Shown here in pieces: positions 1 to 9,008 of a stretch of DNA of 64,000 nucleotides. Position 1 is the stretch's first letter. Every line of letters starts with the position of its first letter. The DNA lies in NCBI RefSeq assembly GCF_034064985.1, contig NZ_CP139249.1, forward strand, positions 2,170,001 to 2,234,000, in the 5' to 3' direction. This DNA comes from Acinetobacter pittii (GTDB lineage: Bacteria > Pseudomonadota > Gammaproteobacteria > Pseudomonadales > Moraxellaceae). Under the pieces are notes generated by a model. That model made no database searches. It was not told the origin of the DNA and saw only the letters and a list, made by a program, of their open reading frames with translations. Both the position numbers and the translations under genes were made by a program.

Positions 1-1112
1 AGGGCCGTAATACACGTGATCAACAACGCTTACTACCCCATGAGCAAATTGAAAGCTTTAGCCAAAAAGGTTTAGGCGGAATTCGCATTTCAAAAAAATA
101 CCGTGGTGCTTTTGTTTCCAATAAAACACTGGCACAAGTTTTCCGTATTTTAAGTAAAGGTGATGCAAATGTTGGTCAGATTCCACAAAATCAGATTAGT
201 CTGTTAAACCTGATCGAAATCATGGGCACAGAACAACAAAAACAATTTATCTTTTCAGAAATATTAGCAGGTAAACGTCTTGCCAACGGTGGGCCAGAAC
301 GTAATACCCATGATTCAAAAACCTTAAAAACTACACTCACCATTGAAAATGGTAAATATATTTTAAACGGTGAAAAGTTTTATTCTACAGGTACAAGTTT
401 TGCACATTGGCTCGCAATTAAAGCGGTTCATCCTGAAGGCCATGTGGTTTTAGTCATTGTTAGCCGAGATGTCCAAGGCATTGAAGTCATTAATGACTGG
501 AATGGATTTGGTCAACGTACTACAGCGAGCGGTACAGTTAAATTAAATCAAGTTGAAGTTAATCCAGAACTTATTTTTGATGAGCGCTTATTAACACAGG
601 TCCCTACTTATCGCGGTGCTTATTCTCAGTTATTACAAGTAGCCATTGATGTCGGTATTGCAGAAGCCGCTTTTGAAGATACTTTATCGACTATACACAA
701 AGCGCGTCCAATTATTGATGCAAACGTTGAAAAAGCCAGCTTTGAACATTACACCCTGCAAGAGGTAGGTAAGTTAAATATTTTGCTGGACGCTGCAATT
801 TTACTGCTTGATGAAGCTGCTGAATATTTAGATGAACTCGACCAACTTCAAACTGTGACTGATGAACAAGTAGCTAAAGCTTCGATCTTGGTGGCCGAAG
901 CGAAAGTCTATGCCAATGATGCGGCTCTACAAATCTCTGAAAAACTACTAGAGCTGGGCGGTAGTCGTTCAAGCTTAAGCCAACATAATTTAGATCAACA
1001 TTGGCGAAATGCCCGTGTACATACCTTACATGACCCTGTTCGCTGGAAATTACATGCCATTGGCAATTATTACCTTAATGGTCATTTCCCTGCCCGCCAT
1101 GCTTGGATTTAA
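1..1112 (+). CDS. SfnB-family acyl-CoA dehydrogenase-like flavoprotein, 5' partial
   Basis: The reading frame is open from the left edge of the window (first full codon at 3) and runs to the stop at 1110-1112, so about 369 residues are visible and the true N-terminus lies outside. An internal ATG at 222 is not the start, because the upstream residues continue the acyl-CoA dehydrogenase fold (GDANVGQIPQNQ matches the same block in the next gene). Shared landmarks are the LNGEKFYSTGT beta-domain, DWNGFGQRTTASGTV, and the C-terminal HWRNARVHTLHDPVRWK. The SfnB family (sulfur acquisition oxidoreductase) is known from sulfone and sulfonate use under sulfate starvation. The exact substrate cannot be read from sequence. 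It is the first visible gene of a seven-gene operon and lies 12 nt before its paralogue. Confidence 0.85.
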   Translation, partial: GRNTRDQQRLLPHEQIESFSQKGLGGIRISKKYRGAFVSNKTLAQVFRILSKGDANVGQIPQNQISLLNLIEIMGTEQQKQFIFSEILAGKRLANGGPERNTHDSKTLKTTLTIENGKYILNGEKFYSTGTSFAHWLAIKAVHPEGHVVLVIVSRDVQGIEVINDWNGFGQRTTASGTVKLNQVEVNPELIFDERLLTQVPTYRGAYSQLLQVAIDVGIAEAAFEDTLSTIHKARPIIDANVEKASFEHYTLQEVGKLNILLDAAILLLDEAAEYLDELDQLQTVTDEQVAKASILVAEAKVYANDAALQISEKLLELGGSRSSLSQHNLDQHWRNARVHTLHDPVRWKLHAIGNYYLNGHFPARHAWI

Positions 1113-1124
1113 GGAGAAATTGTC

Positions 1125-2348
1125 ATGACTTCATATCAATCGGTTCAAACTAAACAAACATCGGCATCTGGCCAAGCGCACATTATTCAAAATGATGCTG
1201 AAGCATTAGAAATTGCCGAACAATTTGCCGAACAATTTAAAAAAACCGCAGTTGAGCGAGACGCTAAGCGAATTTTACCGTATACCGAAATTGATGCATT
1301 GAGCCAGTCTGGGCTTTGGGCAATTACAGTACCAAAGCAATATGGTGGTGCCGAAGTTTCAAGCCATACAGTTGCCAAAGTAATTGCGCTTTTAAGCGGT
1401 GCAGATGGTTCAATCGGGCAAATTCCACAAAACCACTTCTATGCATTAGAAGTGTTACGCAATACAGGTACAGAAACTCAGAAACAACGTTTATACGGCG
1501 AAGTGTTAAATGGCACTCGTTTTGGTAATGCACTTGCCGAGTTTAAAACTAAAACTTCAACTCACAAACAAACCAATATTCGTCCGCATGAAAATGGGTA
1601 TTTGATTCAAGGTGAAAAGTTTTACTGCACAGGAAGTTTATTTGCTCACCGTATTCCAACCTTAGTTTTAGACGATGCGGGTCGAGAGTATCTAGCCTTT
1701 GTAAAAAGTGGTTCACAAGGATTAAAACTTGTTGATGACTGGTCTGGCTTTGGACAGAAAACGACAGGCAGCGGCACGGTCAAGTTTGATCAGGTTTTTG
1801 TCGATGCAGATGATGTCATTCCTTTTGATACTGCATTTTTACAACCAACCTTAGTCGGTCCTTTTGCGCAAATTATGCATGCATCGATTGAGGTAGGCAT
1901 TGCACGTGCAGCCTTTGAAGAAAGCTTGCAAAGAGTGCATCAAGCGCGCCCATGGATTGATTCAAATGTAGAAACTGCAAACCAAGATCCTTTAACGATT
2001 TATGAATTAGGGCGTATTGCTGTCGATGTACGGGCAAGTGAAGTGTTATTAAAACAGGCAGCTCAATCAATTGATGCCGCAAAAATTGAAACCACACCTG
2101 AAAGTATTGCAAAAGCATCCATCGATGTTGCCAAAGTACGTGCTCATAGTAGCAATACAGCACTCAAAGCATCTTCTAAGCTGATCGAACTTGCAGGAAG
2201 CCGTGGTAGTCAGTCACAAGATGGTCTAGATCGCTTCTGGCGTAATGCGCGCGTTCATACATTGCATGATGCTGCGCGATGGAAATATTACTTTATTGGG
2301 AACTATGTTCTTAACGGTGTTTTACCACCTCGTCGGGGGACATTGTAA
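1125..2348 (+). CDS. SfnB-family sulfur acquisition oxidoreductase (acyl-CoA dehydrogenase fold)
   Basis: This 407-residue protein is a paralogue of the preceding gene, with the same blocks in the same order: GADGSIGQIPQNHFYALE near residue 90, IQGEKFYCTGSLFAHR near 160, DWSGFGQKTTGSGTVKF near 205, and a C-terminal FWRNARVHTLHDAARWKYY. The start is set by AAGGAG at 1111-1116, nine bases before ATG. The stop overlaps the next start (TAATG), which suggests translational coupling to the DszA-like monooxygenase. SfnB proteins are flavin-dependent; by family they act with FMN monooxygenases in organosulfur breakdown. Tandem sfnB copies may handle different substrates or form a heteromer; that is inference. 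Confidence 0.88.
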   Translation: MTSYQSVQTKQTSASGQAHIIQNDAEALEIAEQFAEQFKKTAVERDAKRILPYTEIDALSQSGLWAITVPKQYGGAEVSSHTVAKVIALLSGADGSIGQIPQNHFYALEVLRNTGTETQKQRLYGEVLNGTRFGNALAEFKTKTSTHKQTNIRPHENGYLIQGEKFYCTGSLFAHRIPTLVLDDAGREYLAFVKSGSQGLKLVDDWSGFGQKTTGSGTVKFDQVFVDADDVIPFDTAFLQPTLVGPFAQIMHASIEVGIARAAFEESLQRVHQARPWIDSNVETANQDPLTIYELGRIAVDVRASEVLLKQAAQSIDAAKIETTPESIAKASIDVAKVRAHSSNTALKASSKLIELAGSRGSQSQDGLDRFWRNARVHTLHDAARWKYYFIGNYVLNGVLPPRRGTL

Positions 2349-3760
2349 TGACAGATTTTAAAGCGAAAGAAATTTTATTAAACGCCTTTGATATGAACTG
2401 CGTTGGTCATATTAATCATGGCTTATGGACACATCCACGTGATGAATCACATCGTTTTAACGAATTGAGCTATTGGACAGAACAAGCCAAGACCTTAGAA
2501 AGTGGTTTATTTGATAGTTTATTTATTGCGGACATTACAGGTGTGTATGACGTCTATCAAAACGGTATTGATCTGACTTTAAAAGAGTCCATTCAGCTTC
2601 CGAGCCATGACCCATCTACACTCATTTCAGCTATGGCGGCAGTCACTCAAAACTTAAGTTTTGGGGTCACTGTGAATTTGAGCTATGAACATCCATATCA
2701 GTTTGCACGCCGCTTTGCGAGTCTCGACCATTTAACTCAAGGTCGTATTGGCTGGAATATCGTGACAGGTTATCTAGATAGTGCCGAACGCTTAATTGGT
2801 CAAAAAGGTTTAAAAGACCACGATGCCCGCTATGAACAAGCCGAAGAGTTTTTAGAACTTTGCTACAAATATTGGGAAGGTTCTTGGGAAAACGACGCAG
2901 TTAAAAAAGATAAAGCACGGCGTGTTTTTACAGATCCATCTAAGGTGCATACCATTCACCACCATGGAAAGTATTACCAGAGTGAAGGTGTGTTTCAGGT
3001 ATCTCCTTCTGTGCAACGCACTCCAACCCTATTTCAAGCAGGTGCTTCACCTAAAGGTATGCAGTTTGCAACACGTCATGCTGAATGTGTATTTATTGGC
3101 GGTGACAAACCCGAAAAAATTCGCGAACAAGTGAAAAAGATTCGTACTCTTGCCGAACAGCAAGGACGCTCAGCGAATGATATTAAAGTGTTTGTCGGTA
3201 TAACAGTTGTTGTTGCCGACACACATGATCTGGCCGTACAGAAACTGAATGAATATCGTCAGTATGCAAGTCCTGAAGCAGGCTTAGCGCATTACGCGAG
3301 TTCAACTGGTATCGACTTAAGTAAATTTGCCGACGATGAAGCGATTCCTTACCAAAAAAGTAACAGTATTGTTTCGATTACCGAAAAATTTAAAGAGCAA
3401 CAAATCACAAAAAATGACTTAAAAGCTCAGCATGTTTTAGGTGGCCGTTATCCCCTCATCGTGGGTAGTGGCGAAGAAGTTGCTGAATACTTAATTCATC
3501 TTTTAGATGAGACAGATATTGATGGCTTTAATTTAACACGTACTGTTGCACCTGAGTCTCACCACGACTTTATCCGCTTGGTCATTCCTGAGCTACAACA
3601 ACGTGGTCGCTATAAAACTGCATATAAAACGGGTTCACTGCGGAACAAAATTTTTAATCGGGGTGATCAATTACCAAAACAACACCCTGTTCAAGCGTTC
3701 CGATGTAGTCCCAATAACAACAGCAAAAACTTAACAACAATTGAAGAAATAACCGCTTAA
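2348..3760 (+). CDS. NtaA/SnaA/DszA-family FMN-dependent monooxygenase
   Basis: A 470-residue luciferase-like flavin monooxygenase. Family landmarks are the N-terminal LNAFDMNCVGHINHGLWTHP, FIADITGVYDVY near residue 60, FARRFASLDHLTQGRIGWN near 120 (the conserved GRIGWNIVT block), TPTLFQAGASPKGMQFA near 230, and DIDGFNLTRTVAPESHHDF near 385. These enzymes use FMNH2 from a separate reductase to oxygenate sulfones, sulfonates or aminopolycarboxylates. A similar protein lies at 54366-55757 on the other strand. Length fits the family, with a 60-residue polar tail. Its position between sfnB genes and a MetNIQ-type transporter supports organosulfur catabolism. No flavin reductase is seen in the window. 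Confidence 0.88.
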   Translation: MTDFKAKEILLNAFDMNCVGHINHGLWTHPRDESHRFNELSYWTEQAKTLESGLFDSLFIADITGVYDVYQNGIDLTLKESIQLPSHDPSTLISAMAAVTQNLSFGVTVNLSYEHPYQFARRFASLDHLTQGRIGWNIVTGYLDSAERLIGQKGLKDHDARYEQAEEFLELCYKYWEGSWENDAVKKDKARRVFTDPSKVHTIHHHGKYYQSEGVFQVSPSVQRTPTLFQAGASPKGMQFATRHAECVFIGGDKPEKIREQVKKIRTLAEQQGRSANDIKVFVGITVVVADTHDLAVQKLNEYRQYASPEAGLAHYASSTGIDLSKFADDEAIPYQKSNSIVSITEKFKEQQITKNDLKAQHVLGGRYPLIVGSGEEVAEYLIHLLDETDIDGFNLTRTVAPESHHDFIRLVIPELQQRGRYKTAYKTGSLRNKIFNRGDQLPKQHPVQAFRCSPNNNSKNLTTIEEITA

Positions 3761-3774
3761 ATTTGGAGATAGAC

Positions 3775-4605
3775 ATGGCTCAAACAGCCTCAAAAAAATG
3801 GCTAGGCGTAGGCTTAGTCGTTGTAGTCCTTTTTGTTGCTTTATTCTTATGGAATAAACATCGTCAAAGTGGCTCAAATGAACTTGTGATTGGCATTAGT
3901 CCCCCATTTGCAAAAACTTTACAAGCTGCTGCCGATGAAGCAAAGAAACAGGGGTTAAATGTAAAACTGGTCGAATTTTCTGACTGGAACACACCAAACA
4001 TTACTTTAAATCATGGGGATATTGATGCGAACTTTTTCCAGCATCAACCTTTCTTAGATAATGCAATTAAAGAAACTGGCTTTAAATTAAAGGCATTTGC
4101 AGTGGGTGCAGCATCACATGTGGGACTTTATTCAAAGAAGTACAAAAGCCTTGATGAATTGCCGCAAAACGCACGTGTAGTCATTCCAAATGATCCAGTG
4201 AATCAAGGTCGTGCCCTACTACTCTTACAGCAAGCTAAATTAATTACGCTTAAAGATTCAAATAATCATTTATCTGCACTTAAAGATGTAGTTTCAAACC
4301 CTAAAAATTTGCAATTCGTAGAGGTTGAAGGACCACAAACTGCTCGTGCAATTGATGATGTTGACTTGGCTTTTGGCTATCCGCATTACTTACGCTTAGC
4401 AAAAACAGCTGCCCCTGAAAGTGCACTTTTACTTGATGACAATACCAATAAACGTTATGCAATTTTGTTTGTAGTGCGTGATGACTACCAAGATAAGGGC
4501 GACAAATTAAAGAAATTTGTTGAGATCTATCAAAACTCACCAAAAGTTAAAGCTGTGTTAGATGCCGAGATTGGGCCAACACTTTGGTTCCCTGGCTGGA
4601 AGTAA
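3775..4605 (+). CDS. MetQ/NlpA-family substrate-binding protein, membrane-anchored (first copy)
   Basis: A 276-residue binding protein of the methionine-type (NlpA) family. Typical blocks are LVIGISPPFAKTL, LVEFSDWNTPN, GDIDANFFQHQPFL, HVGLYSKKYKSLDELP, IPNDPVNQGRALLLL, and a C-terminal LWFPGWK. The N-terminus has an uncleaved-looking membrane segment (about residues 8-24) and no lipobox cysteine, so the protein is probably tethered by this helix rather than by lipid. The start is the ATG at 3775 with TTGGAGA upstream; a TTG in frame at 3763 is less likely. It lies 14 nt after the monooxygenase. The ligand may be methionine or a sulfone/sulfonate derivative; the operon favours an organosulfur ligand. 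Confidence 0.88.
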   Translation: MAQTASKKWLGVGLVVVVLFVALFLWNKHRQSGSNELVIGISPPFAKTLQAAADEAKKQGLNVKLVEFSDWNTPNITLNHGDIDANFFQHQPFLDNAIKETGFKLKAFAVGAASHVGLYSKKYKSLDELPQNARVVIPNDPVNQGRALLLLQQAKLITLKDSNNHLSALKDVVSNPKNLQFVEVEGPQTARAIDDVDLAFGYPHYLRLAKTAAPESALLLDDNTNKRYAILFVVRDDYQDKGDKLKKFVEIYQNSPKVKAVLDAEIGPTLWFPGWK

Positions 4606-4618
4606 TAACGGAAAGATT

Positions 4619-5452
4619 ATGGCGATTCAGTTCAAACAGCATAAGCCTTGGTTACTCGGAATTACGGTTTTAATCGTAGTTCTGGGCCTCGTCGGTTACC
4701 GTTATATTAAAAATAAACAAGCCGATGATGTTTTAACGATTGGGATTAGCCCACCTTATGCTGAGCTATTACAAAGCGTAGCCAATGAAGTAGAAAAGCA
4801 AGGCGTTCATGTCAAACTCGTTGAATTTTCTGATTGGCGAGCACCCAATGTTGCCGTACAAAACGGTGATATTGATGCAAACTTTTTCCAGCAAAGCGTA
4901 TTTCTACGTAATGCTGTAAAAGAAACGGGTTATGACTTACATGCATTTGGTGTGGGTTCAGGAAGTCATGTAGGTTTATATTCGAAAAAATATAAATCAC
5001 TTGACGACTTACCTTCAAATGCACGTGTTGCTATTCCAAACGATCCAGTCAATTTAGCCCGTGCTTTAATTTTATTACATCGTGCAGGTTTAATTCAGCT
5101 TAAAGACATTAATAATGAGCTTTCAACCACTCAAGACATTATTGCTAATCCTAAACAGCTGAGCTTCGTTGAAGTTGAAGGACCACAGACAGCACATGCA
5201 TATAACGATGTCGATTTAATTTTCGGCTTCTCTCACTACTTAAAAATGGCAAAGGTAACCGACCCACATAGCGCATTATTTTTAGATCCAATCGATAAAA
5301 AATATGCAATTTTGTTTGTGACCCGTCGCGATTACCAAGATAAAAACCAAAAACTTGCAACCTTTGTTAAAGCATTCCAGAACTCAAAACAAGCACAAGA
5401 CATTCTGGATAAAGACTTTGGTAAAGGTATGTGGTTTCAAGGCTGGAAATAA
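4619..5452 (+). CDS. MetQ/NlpA-family substrate-binding protein, membrane-anchored (second copy)
   Basis: A 277-residue paralogue of the preceding gene, from an evident tandem duplication: LTIGISPPYAELL, LVEFSDWRAPNVAV, GDIDANFFQQSVFL, HVGLYSKKYKSLDDLP, IPNDPVNLARALILL, and C-terminal MWFQGWK. Again there is an N-terminal membrane helix (about residues 10-28) followed by a lysine-rich stretch and no lipobox Cys. The start at 4619 has GGAAAG upstream and leaves a 13-nt gap; in-frame ATG at 4562 would overlap the previous gene heavily. Two binding proteins sharing one MetNI pair suggest two ligands or affinities for one importer. Family assignment is firm; the ligand is not. Confidence 0.88.
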   Translation: MAIQFKQHKPWLLGITVLIVVLGLVGYRYIKNKQADDVLTIGISPPYAELLQSVANEVEKQGVHVKLVEFSDWRAPNVAVQNGDIDANFFQQSVFLRNAVKETGYDLHAFGVGSGSHVGLYSKKYKSLDDLPSNARVAIPNDPVNLARALILLHRAGLIQLKDINNELSTTQDIIANPKQLSFVEVEGPQTAHAYNDVDLIFGFSHYLKMAKVTDPHSALFLDPIDKKYAILFVTRRDYQDKNQKLATFVKAFQNSKQAQDILDKDFGKGMWFQGWK

Positions 5453-5463
5453 GGAGAATGGCA

Positions 5464-6534
5464 ATGGTGAGTTTTGGATCACAAGTTGATTTTTCTCTAC
5501 CTCATATCAAAATTCGTGGTTTAAATAAGTTTTACCAATCACAAGGTCAAAAACTGCATGCTTTAAAAGAGATTAACCTTGATATTCCTCAAGGTAAGAT
5601 TTTAGGCATTATTGGTAAAAGTGGTGCAGGAAAATCTTCCTTACTTCGCACGTTAAATGGCCTAGAACTAGTAAATACTGGCAGCATTCATATTCATCAA
5701 CAAAACATTGCTGAATTGAGTCATGCTGAACTCATTCAAACCCGTCAACGAATTGGAATGATTTTTCAACATTTCAATTTAATGTCTGCAAAAACGGTTT
5801 GGGAAAATGTGGCATTGCCCTTAAAAGTTTCCAATTACAACAAAGCAGATATCGATGAGCGTGTAAATGAAGTTCTGGCACTCGTAGGCCTTGCTGATAA
5901 GTCTGGCTACTATCCATCGCAACTTTCAGGCGGACAAAAGCAACGTGTCGGTATTGCACGTGCACTTGTTCACCATCCAGAAATTTTACTCTGTGACGAA
6001 GCAACCTCTGCACTTGACCCTGAAAGTACCGCCACTATTCTGGCTTTACTTAAAAAGATTAATCAGGAGCTGGGTCTTACTATTGTATTAATTACTCACG
6101 AAATGCAGGTCATTCGAGAAATTTGTGATCAAGTGGTGGTGATTGATCAAGGTGAGATAGTAGAGGCTGGACAAGTCTGGTCTGTATTTTCACGACCAGA
6201 ACAACAAATTACTCAAGAATTGTTAAACCTTGAGCAAATTACCCTGCCTTTTAAAATCAGTCCTCTACCCGATGAAGATTCGACTCATATTATTGTAAAA
6301 CTGAAATATGAGGCTGAAGCACATCAGGTCCCTGATATTCAAGAATTACTTGCCAAATTTAAAGCGCCCGTCAATTTATATCAAAGTCAGGTCGATACCA
6401 TTCAAGGGCATATTATTGGTTCACTTTTAGTCGGTATTCCTAACGTAGAAATTGATATTTCATCTATACGACAAGATGCATCAACTGCAATTGCACAATT
6501 TGAGGTACTTGGCTATGCACGACCAGCTCATTGA
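5464..6534 (+). CDS. metN: Methionine-type ABC importer ATP-binding protein MetN
   Basis: A 356-residue ABC ATPase. Walker A GKSGAGKSS is at about residues 51-59, the Q-loop in RIGMIFQHFNLM, the signature LSGGQKQR, Walker B ILLCDEATSALD, and the H-loop in LITHEM. A C-terminal domain of about 80 residues corresponds to the NIL/ACT-like domain that binds methionine in MetN and inhibits transport; it ends NVEIDISSIRQDASTAIAQFEVLG. The ATG at 5464 is preferred over 5458 because AAGGAG at 5451-5456 is seven bases away. MetN couples ATP hydrolysis to import through MetI. Presence of the NIL domain suggests that trans-inhibition by an S-containing ligand is retained. Confidence 0.9.
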   Translation: MVSFGSQVDFSLPHIKIRGLNKFYQSQGQKLHALKEINLDIPQGKILGIIGKSGAGKSSLLRTLNGLELVNTGSIHIHQQNIAELSHAELIQTRQRIGMIFQHFNLMSAKTVWENVALPLKVSNYNKADIDERVNEVLALVGLADKSGYYPSQLSGGQKQRVGIARALVHHPEILLCDEATSALDPESTATILALLKKINQELGLTIVLITHEMQVIREICDQVVVIDQGEIVEAGQVWSVFSRPEQQITQELLNLEQITLPFKISPLPDEDSTHIIVKLKYEAEAHQVPDIQELLAKFKAPVNLYQSQVDTIQGHIIGSLLVGIPNVEIDISSIRQDASTAIAQFEVLGYARPAH

Positions 6535-7174
6535 TTTATTAATTACTGGAACTGTAGATACCTTACTCATGGTAGGTGCATCTGCATTTATTGCTTTTTT
6601 AATTGGCTTACCGATTGCTGTTGTTTTAGTCAGTACTTCTGAGCACGGCATTCATCCGTCACAAAAGATTAATCAAGCTTTGGGTTGGGTCATCAATATC
6701 GCTCGCTCTGTACCCTTCCTTATTTTAATGGTTGCGCTTATTCCGCTTACTCGCTGGATTGTCGGCACGAGTTACGGCGTATGGGCGGCGGTTGTTCCGC
6801 TGACTATTGCTGCAATTCCTTTCTTTGCGCGTATTGCAGAAGTCAGCTTACGCGAAGTCGATCAAGGTTTAATTGAAGCTGCACAGGCCATGGGTTGTAA
6901 CCGTAAACAAATTATTTGGCATGTACTTTTACCCGAGGCTTTACCGGGTATTGTGGCAGGCTTTACCGTGACTATTGTGACAATGATTAATTCCTCTGCG
7001 ATTGCTGGTGCTATTGGTGCAGGTGGCTTAGGAGACATTGCTTATCGTTATGGCTATCAACGTTTTGATATGCAAATTATGTTGGCTGTAATTTTTGTGC
7101 TCATTGTTTTAGTCATGTTAGTACAAGCAAGTGGCGATGCATTAGCCCAGCAACTTGATAAACGTAAAGTTTAA
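6515..7174 (+). CDS. metI: Methionine-type ABC importer permease MetI
   Basis: A 219-residue permease with five predicted membrane segments, close to the usual MetI length of about 217. It contains the binding-protein-dependent transport signature EAAQAMGCNRKQIIWHVLLP followed by EALPGIVAGF, and GAIGAGGLGDIAYRYGYQRF, both typical of MetI. The start at 6515 has TGAGGT nine bases upstream and overlaps metN by 20 nt. An upstream in-frame start at 6452 would bury 63 nt in metN and add a non-membrane stretch. It is the last gene of the operon. The partners are MetN and the two MetQ-like proteins. Confidence 0.9.
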   Translation: MHDQLIDLLITGTVDTLLMVGASAFIAFLIGLPIAVVLVSTSEHGIHPSQKINQALGWVINIARSVPFLILMVALIPLTRWIVGTSYGVWAAVVPLTIAAIPFFARIAEVSLREVDQGLIEAAQAMGCNRKQIIWHVLLPEALPGIVAGFTVTIVTMINSSAIAGAIGAGGLGDIAYRYGYQRFDMQIMLAVIFVLIVLVMLVQASGDALAQQLDKRKV

Positions 7175-7194
7175 AAGCAATACAACCCCGCTCT

Positions 7195-7215
7195 AGCCAT
7201 GACTTTGTCATGGCT
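7195..7215. other. Perfect 9-bp inverted repeat between metI and ychF
   Basis: AGCCATGAC (7195-7203), a 3-base spacer, then GTCATGGCT (7207-7215). There is no T-run on either strand, so a classical intrinsic terminator is doubtful. The repeat overlaps the -35 region of the proposed ychF promoter, so it could be an operator as easily as an RNA hairpin. Confidence 0.5.
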
Positions 7216-7227
7216 TTCATGTAAAAT
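7199..7227 (+). promoter_or_regulatory. Candidate sigma-70 promoter of ychF
   Basis: ATGACT (7199-7204), a 17-bp spacer, and TAAAAT (7222-7227) give four and five matches to the -35 and -10 consensus. Transcription would begin near 7234, about 34 nt before the ychF ATG. This is a by-eye match only. Confidence 0.35.
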
Positions 7228-7267
7228 CAGCGACAATTTTTAATTTACACATTTGTGAGTGGTTTTC

Positions 7268-8359
7268 ATGGGTTTTAATTGCGGTATTGTTGGTCTGCCA
7301 AACGTAGGGAAATCTACCCTTTTCAATGCATTAACGAAAGCAGCGATTGCAGCGGAAAACTTCCCTTTCTGTACCATTGAACCAAACACAGGTATTGTTC
7401 CTGTACCAGATCCACGTTTAGACAAACTTGCTGCGATTGTTAAACCACAGCGTATTTTGCCAACCACAATGGAATTTGTGGACATTGCAGGTCTTGTTGC
7501 TGGTGCATCAAAAGGTGAAGGCTTAGGTAACCAATTCCTTGCTAACATCCGTGAAACTGATGCAATTGCACACGTTGTACGTTGTTTCGAAGACGAAAAC
7601 GTAATTCACGTAAATGGTAAAATTGATCCGTTAGACGATATCGCAACCATCAATACTGAACTTGCACTTGCCGATCTTGAAACTGTTGCTAAAGCAATTT
7701 TACGCTTAACTAAAGTTGCTAAAGGCGGCGACAAAGAGGCTGTAGCAACTAAAGCAGTTTTAGAAAAAATCCAACCTTTACTTGACGAAGGTAAACCAGC
7801 TCGTGCAGCCGATTTGTCTGATGACGAACGTAAATTAGTTCGTGGTTTTGGTTTAATGACTTTAAAACCAACCATGTATATTGCAAACGTTGCAGAAGAT
7901 GGTTTTGAAAATAACCCGCATTTAGATGCAGTAAAAAAACTTGCGGCTGAAGAAAACGCAATTGTTGTTCCTCTTTGCAACCAGATCGAAGCTGAAATTT
8001 CATTATTAGAAGATGAAGATCGTGCTGAGTTCTTAGAAGCAATGGGGATGGAAGAACCAGGCTTAAATGTGGTTATTCGTGCAGGTTATGCGCTTTTAGG
8101 TTTACAGACTTATTTCACTGCTGGTGAACAAGAAGTTCGTGCATGGACAGTAAAAGTTGGCGCAACCGCTCCTCAAGCAGCTGGTGTGATTCATACTGAC
8201 TTCGAAAAAGGTTTTATCCGTGCTGAAGTTGTTGCATATGATGACTTTGTACAATACAACGGTGAAAACGGCGCTAAAGAAGCTGGTAAATGGCGTTTAG
8301 AAGGTAAAACTTACGTTGTTCAAGACGGCGATGTAATGCACTTCCGTTTTAACGTATAA
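7268..8359 (+). CDS. ychF: Redox-regulated ATPase/GTP-binding protein YchF (OLA1 family)
   Basis: A 363-residue Obg-like P-loop protein, the same length as E. coli YchF. G1 is GLPNVGKST near residues 8-16, the G2 region [12 protein letters not shown]3 [19 protein letters not shown], followed by the helical insert and a C-terminal TGS domain ending [10 protein letters not shown]. YchF proteins prefer ATP to GTP and associate with ribosomes and stress responses. Start 7268 gives the canonical MGFNCGIVG; a GTG at 7259 is in frame but less likely. It is flanked by a hairpin upstream and a strong terminator downstream, so it is probably monocistronic. Confidence 0.96.
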   Translation: MGFNCGIVGLPNVGKSTLFNALTKAAIAAENFPFCTIEPNTGIVPVPDPRLDKLAAIVKPQRILPTTMEFVDIAGLVAGASKGEGLGNQFLANIRETDAIAHVVRCFEDENVIHVNGKIDPLDDIATINTELALADLETVAKAILRLTKVAKGGDKEAVATKAVLEKIQPLLDEGKPARAADLSDDERKLVRGFGLMTLKPTMYIANVAEDGFENNPHLDAVKKLAAEENAIVVPLCNQIEAEISLLEDEDRAEFLEAMGMEEPGLNVVIRAGYALLGLQTYFTAGEQEVRAWTVKVGATAPQAAGVIHTDFEKGFIRAEVVAYDDFVQYNGENGAKEAGKWRLEGKTYVVQDGDVMHFRFNV

Positions 8360-8370
8360 GTTAAAGCTCA

Positions 8371-8402
8371 AAAAAAGCCCCAATATGTTGGGGCTTTTTT
8401 TT
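8371..8402. terminator. Intrinsic terminator, bidirectional, after ychF
   Basis: AAAAAAGCCCCAA, the loop TATG, and TTGGGGCTTTTTT form a GC-rich stem with A- and T-runs on both sides. It lies between convergent ychF and the DUF962 gene and can serve both strands. Confidence 0.9.
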
Positions 8403-8406
8403 ACAT

Positions 8407-8928
8407 TTAATGACTAATATCCATCGCCTCTCGTTTACTGCGTGCCTCTTGTAAAATACGCGCATGCAAAGGCTTTCTAAAACCTAGCATAAATATAAAT
8501 TCTGCCAATACAAATAACGGCCCTATCGCAAGTCCAATCACATCATCAACAAAAGCCGGTTTTTTCTTTTCAAAATAATGTCCTACAAACTGAAAGACCC
8601 AACCGACAACAAAGAAGCCAATACTTGCTGCTAACCATTCTCCTAAAGACAATTGAGCAATTTGGCTCGCTAGTGGATACACAGCAGCTAAAAGAACGAG
8701 CATGAGTAAGCCAAATACTTTATCTAAAATAAAATAATAGATCGTATTAGCTGCAATCAGGACTATGGCTAAAGTCAGTTTAAAACTACCAATATCGATT
8801 CCAGCTCTTGCGGTTAAACACAAAATTGAAAACACGATGAGCGGAATACCGATAAAGTGCGTCAAAATATTTTTATGATTTAAATGATAAGCCGCATATT
8901 TGCTAAGCTGTTGCTCCAGATTTGACAT
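8407..8928 (-). CDS. DUF962 / Mpo1-like membrane protein
   Basis: A 173-residue protein with about four hydrophobic segments. The conserved histidine-containing motifs are YHLNHKNILTHFIGIPLI near residues 14-31 and FVGHYFEKKKPAF near 112-124, followed by GPLFVLAEFIFMLG. These are the hallmarks of the DUF962 (YGL010w/Mpo1) family. The yeast member Mpo1 is a membrane Fe(II)-dependent dioxygenase acting on 2-hydroxy fatty acids; whether bacterial members do the same is not established here. GGAATAA precedes the ATG. It stands alone, convergent with ychF. Family assignment is confident; enzymatic role is inference. Confidence 0.8.
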   Translation of the reverse strand: MSNLEQQLSKYAAYHLNHKNILTHFIGIPLIVFSILCLTARAGIDIGSFKLTLAIVLIAANTIYYFILDKVFGLLMLVLLAAVYPLASQIAQLSLGEWLAASIGFFVVGWVFQFVGHYFEKKKPAFVDDVIGLAIGPLFVLAEFIFMLGFRKPLHARILQEARSKREAMDISH

Positions 8929-9008
8929 GAGTTATTCCTTATTCACTTACATATAGTCATACTGTACGAATAAGGAAAACTTAAAGTTGTCAGCTATTTG
9001 ACAAAGTA

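Noticed and set aside
3700..3775. A SAM or T-box riboswitch before the metQ-like genes
   Set aside because: The gap is only 14 nt and the genes are internal to an operon, so no leader exists in the window.
7606..8042. Minus-strand frames opposite ychF
   Set aside because: These are shadows of the conserved ychF coding sequence; their composition follows its codon pattern.
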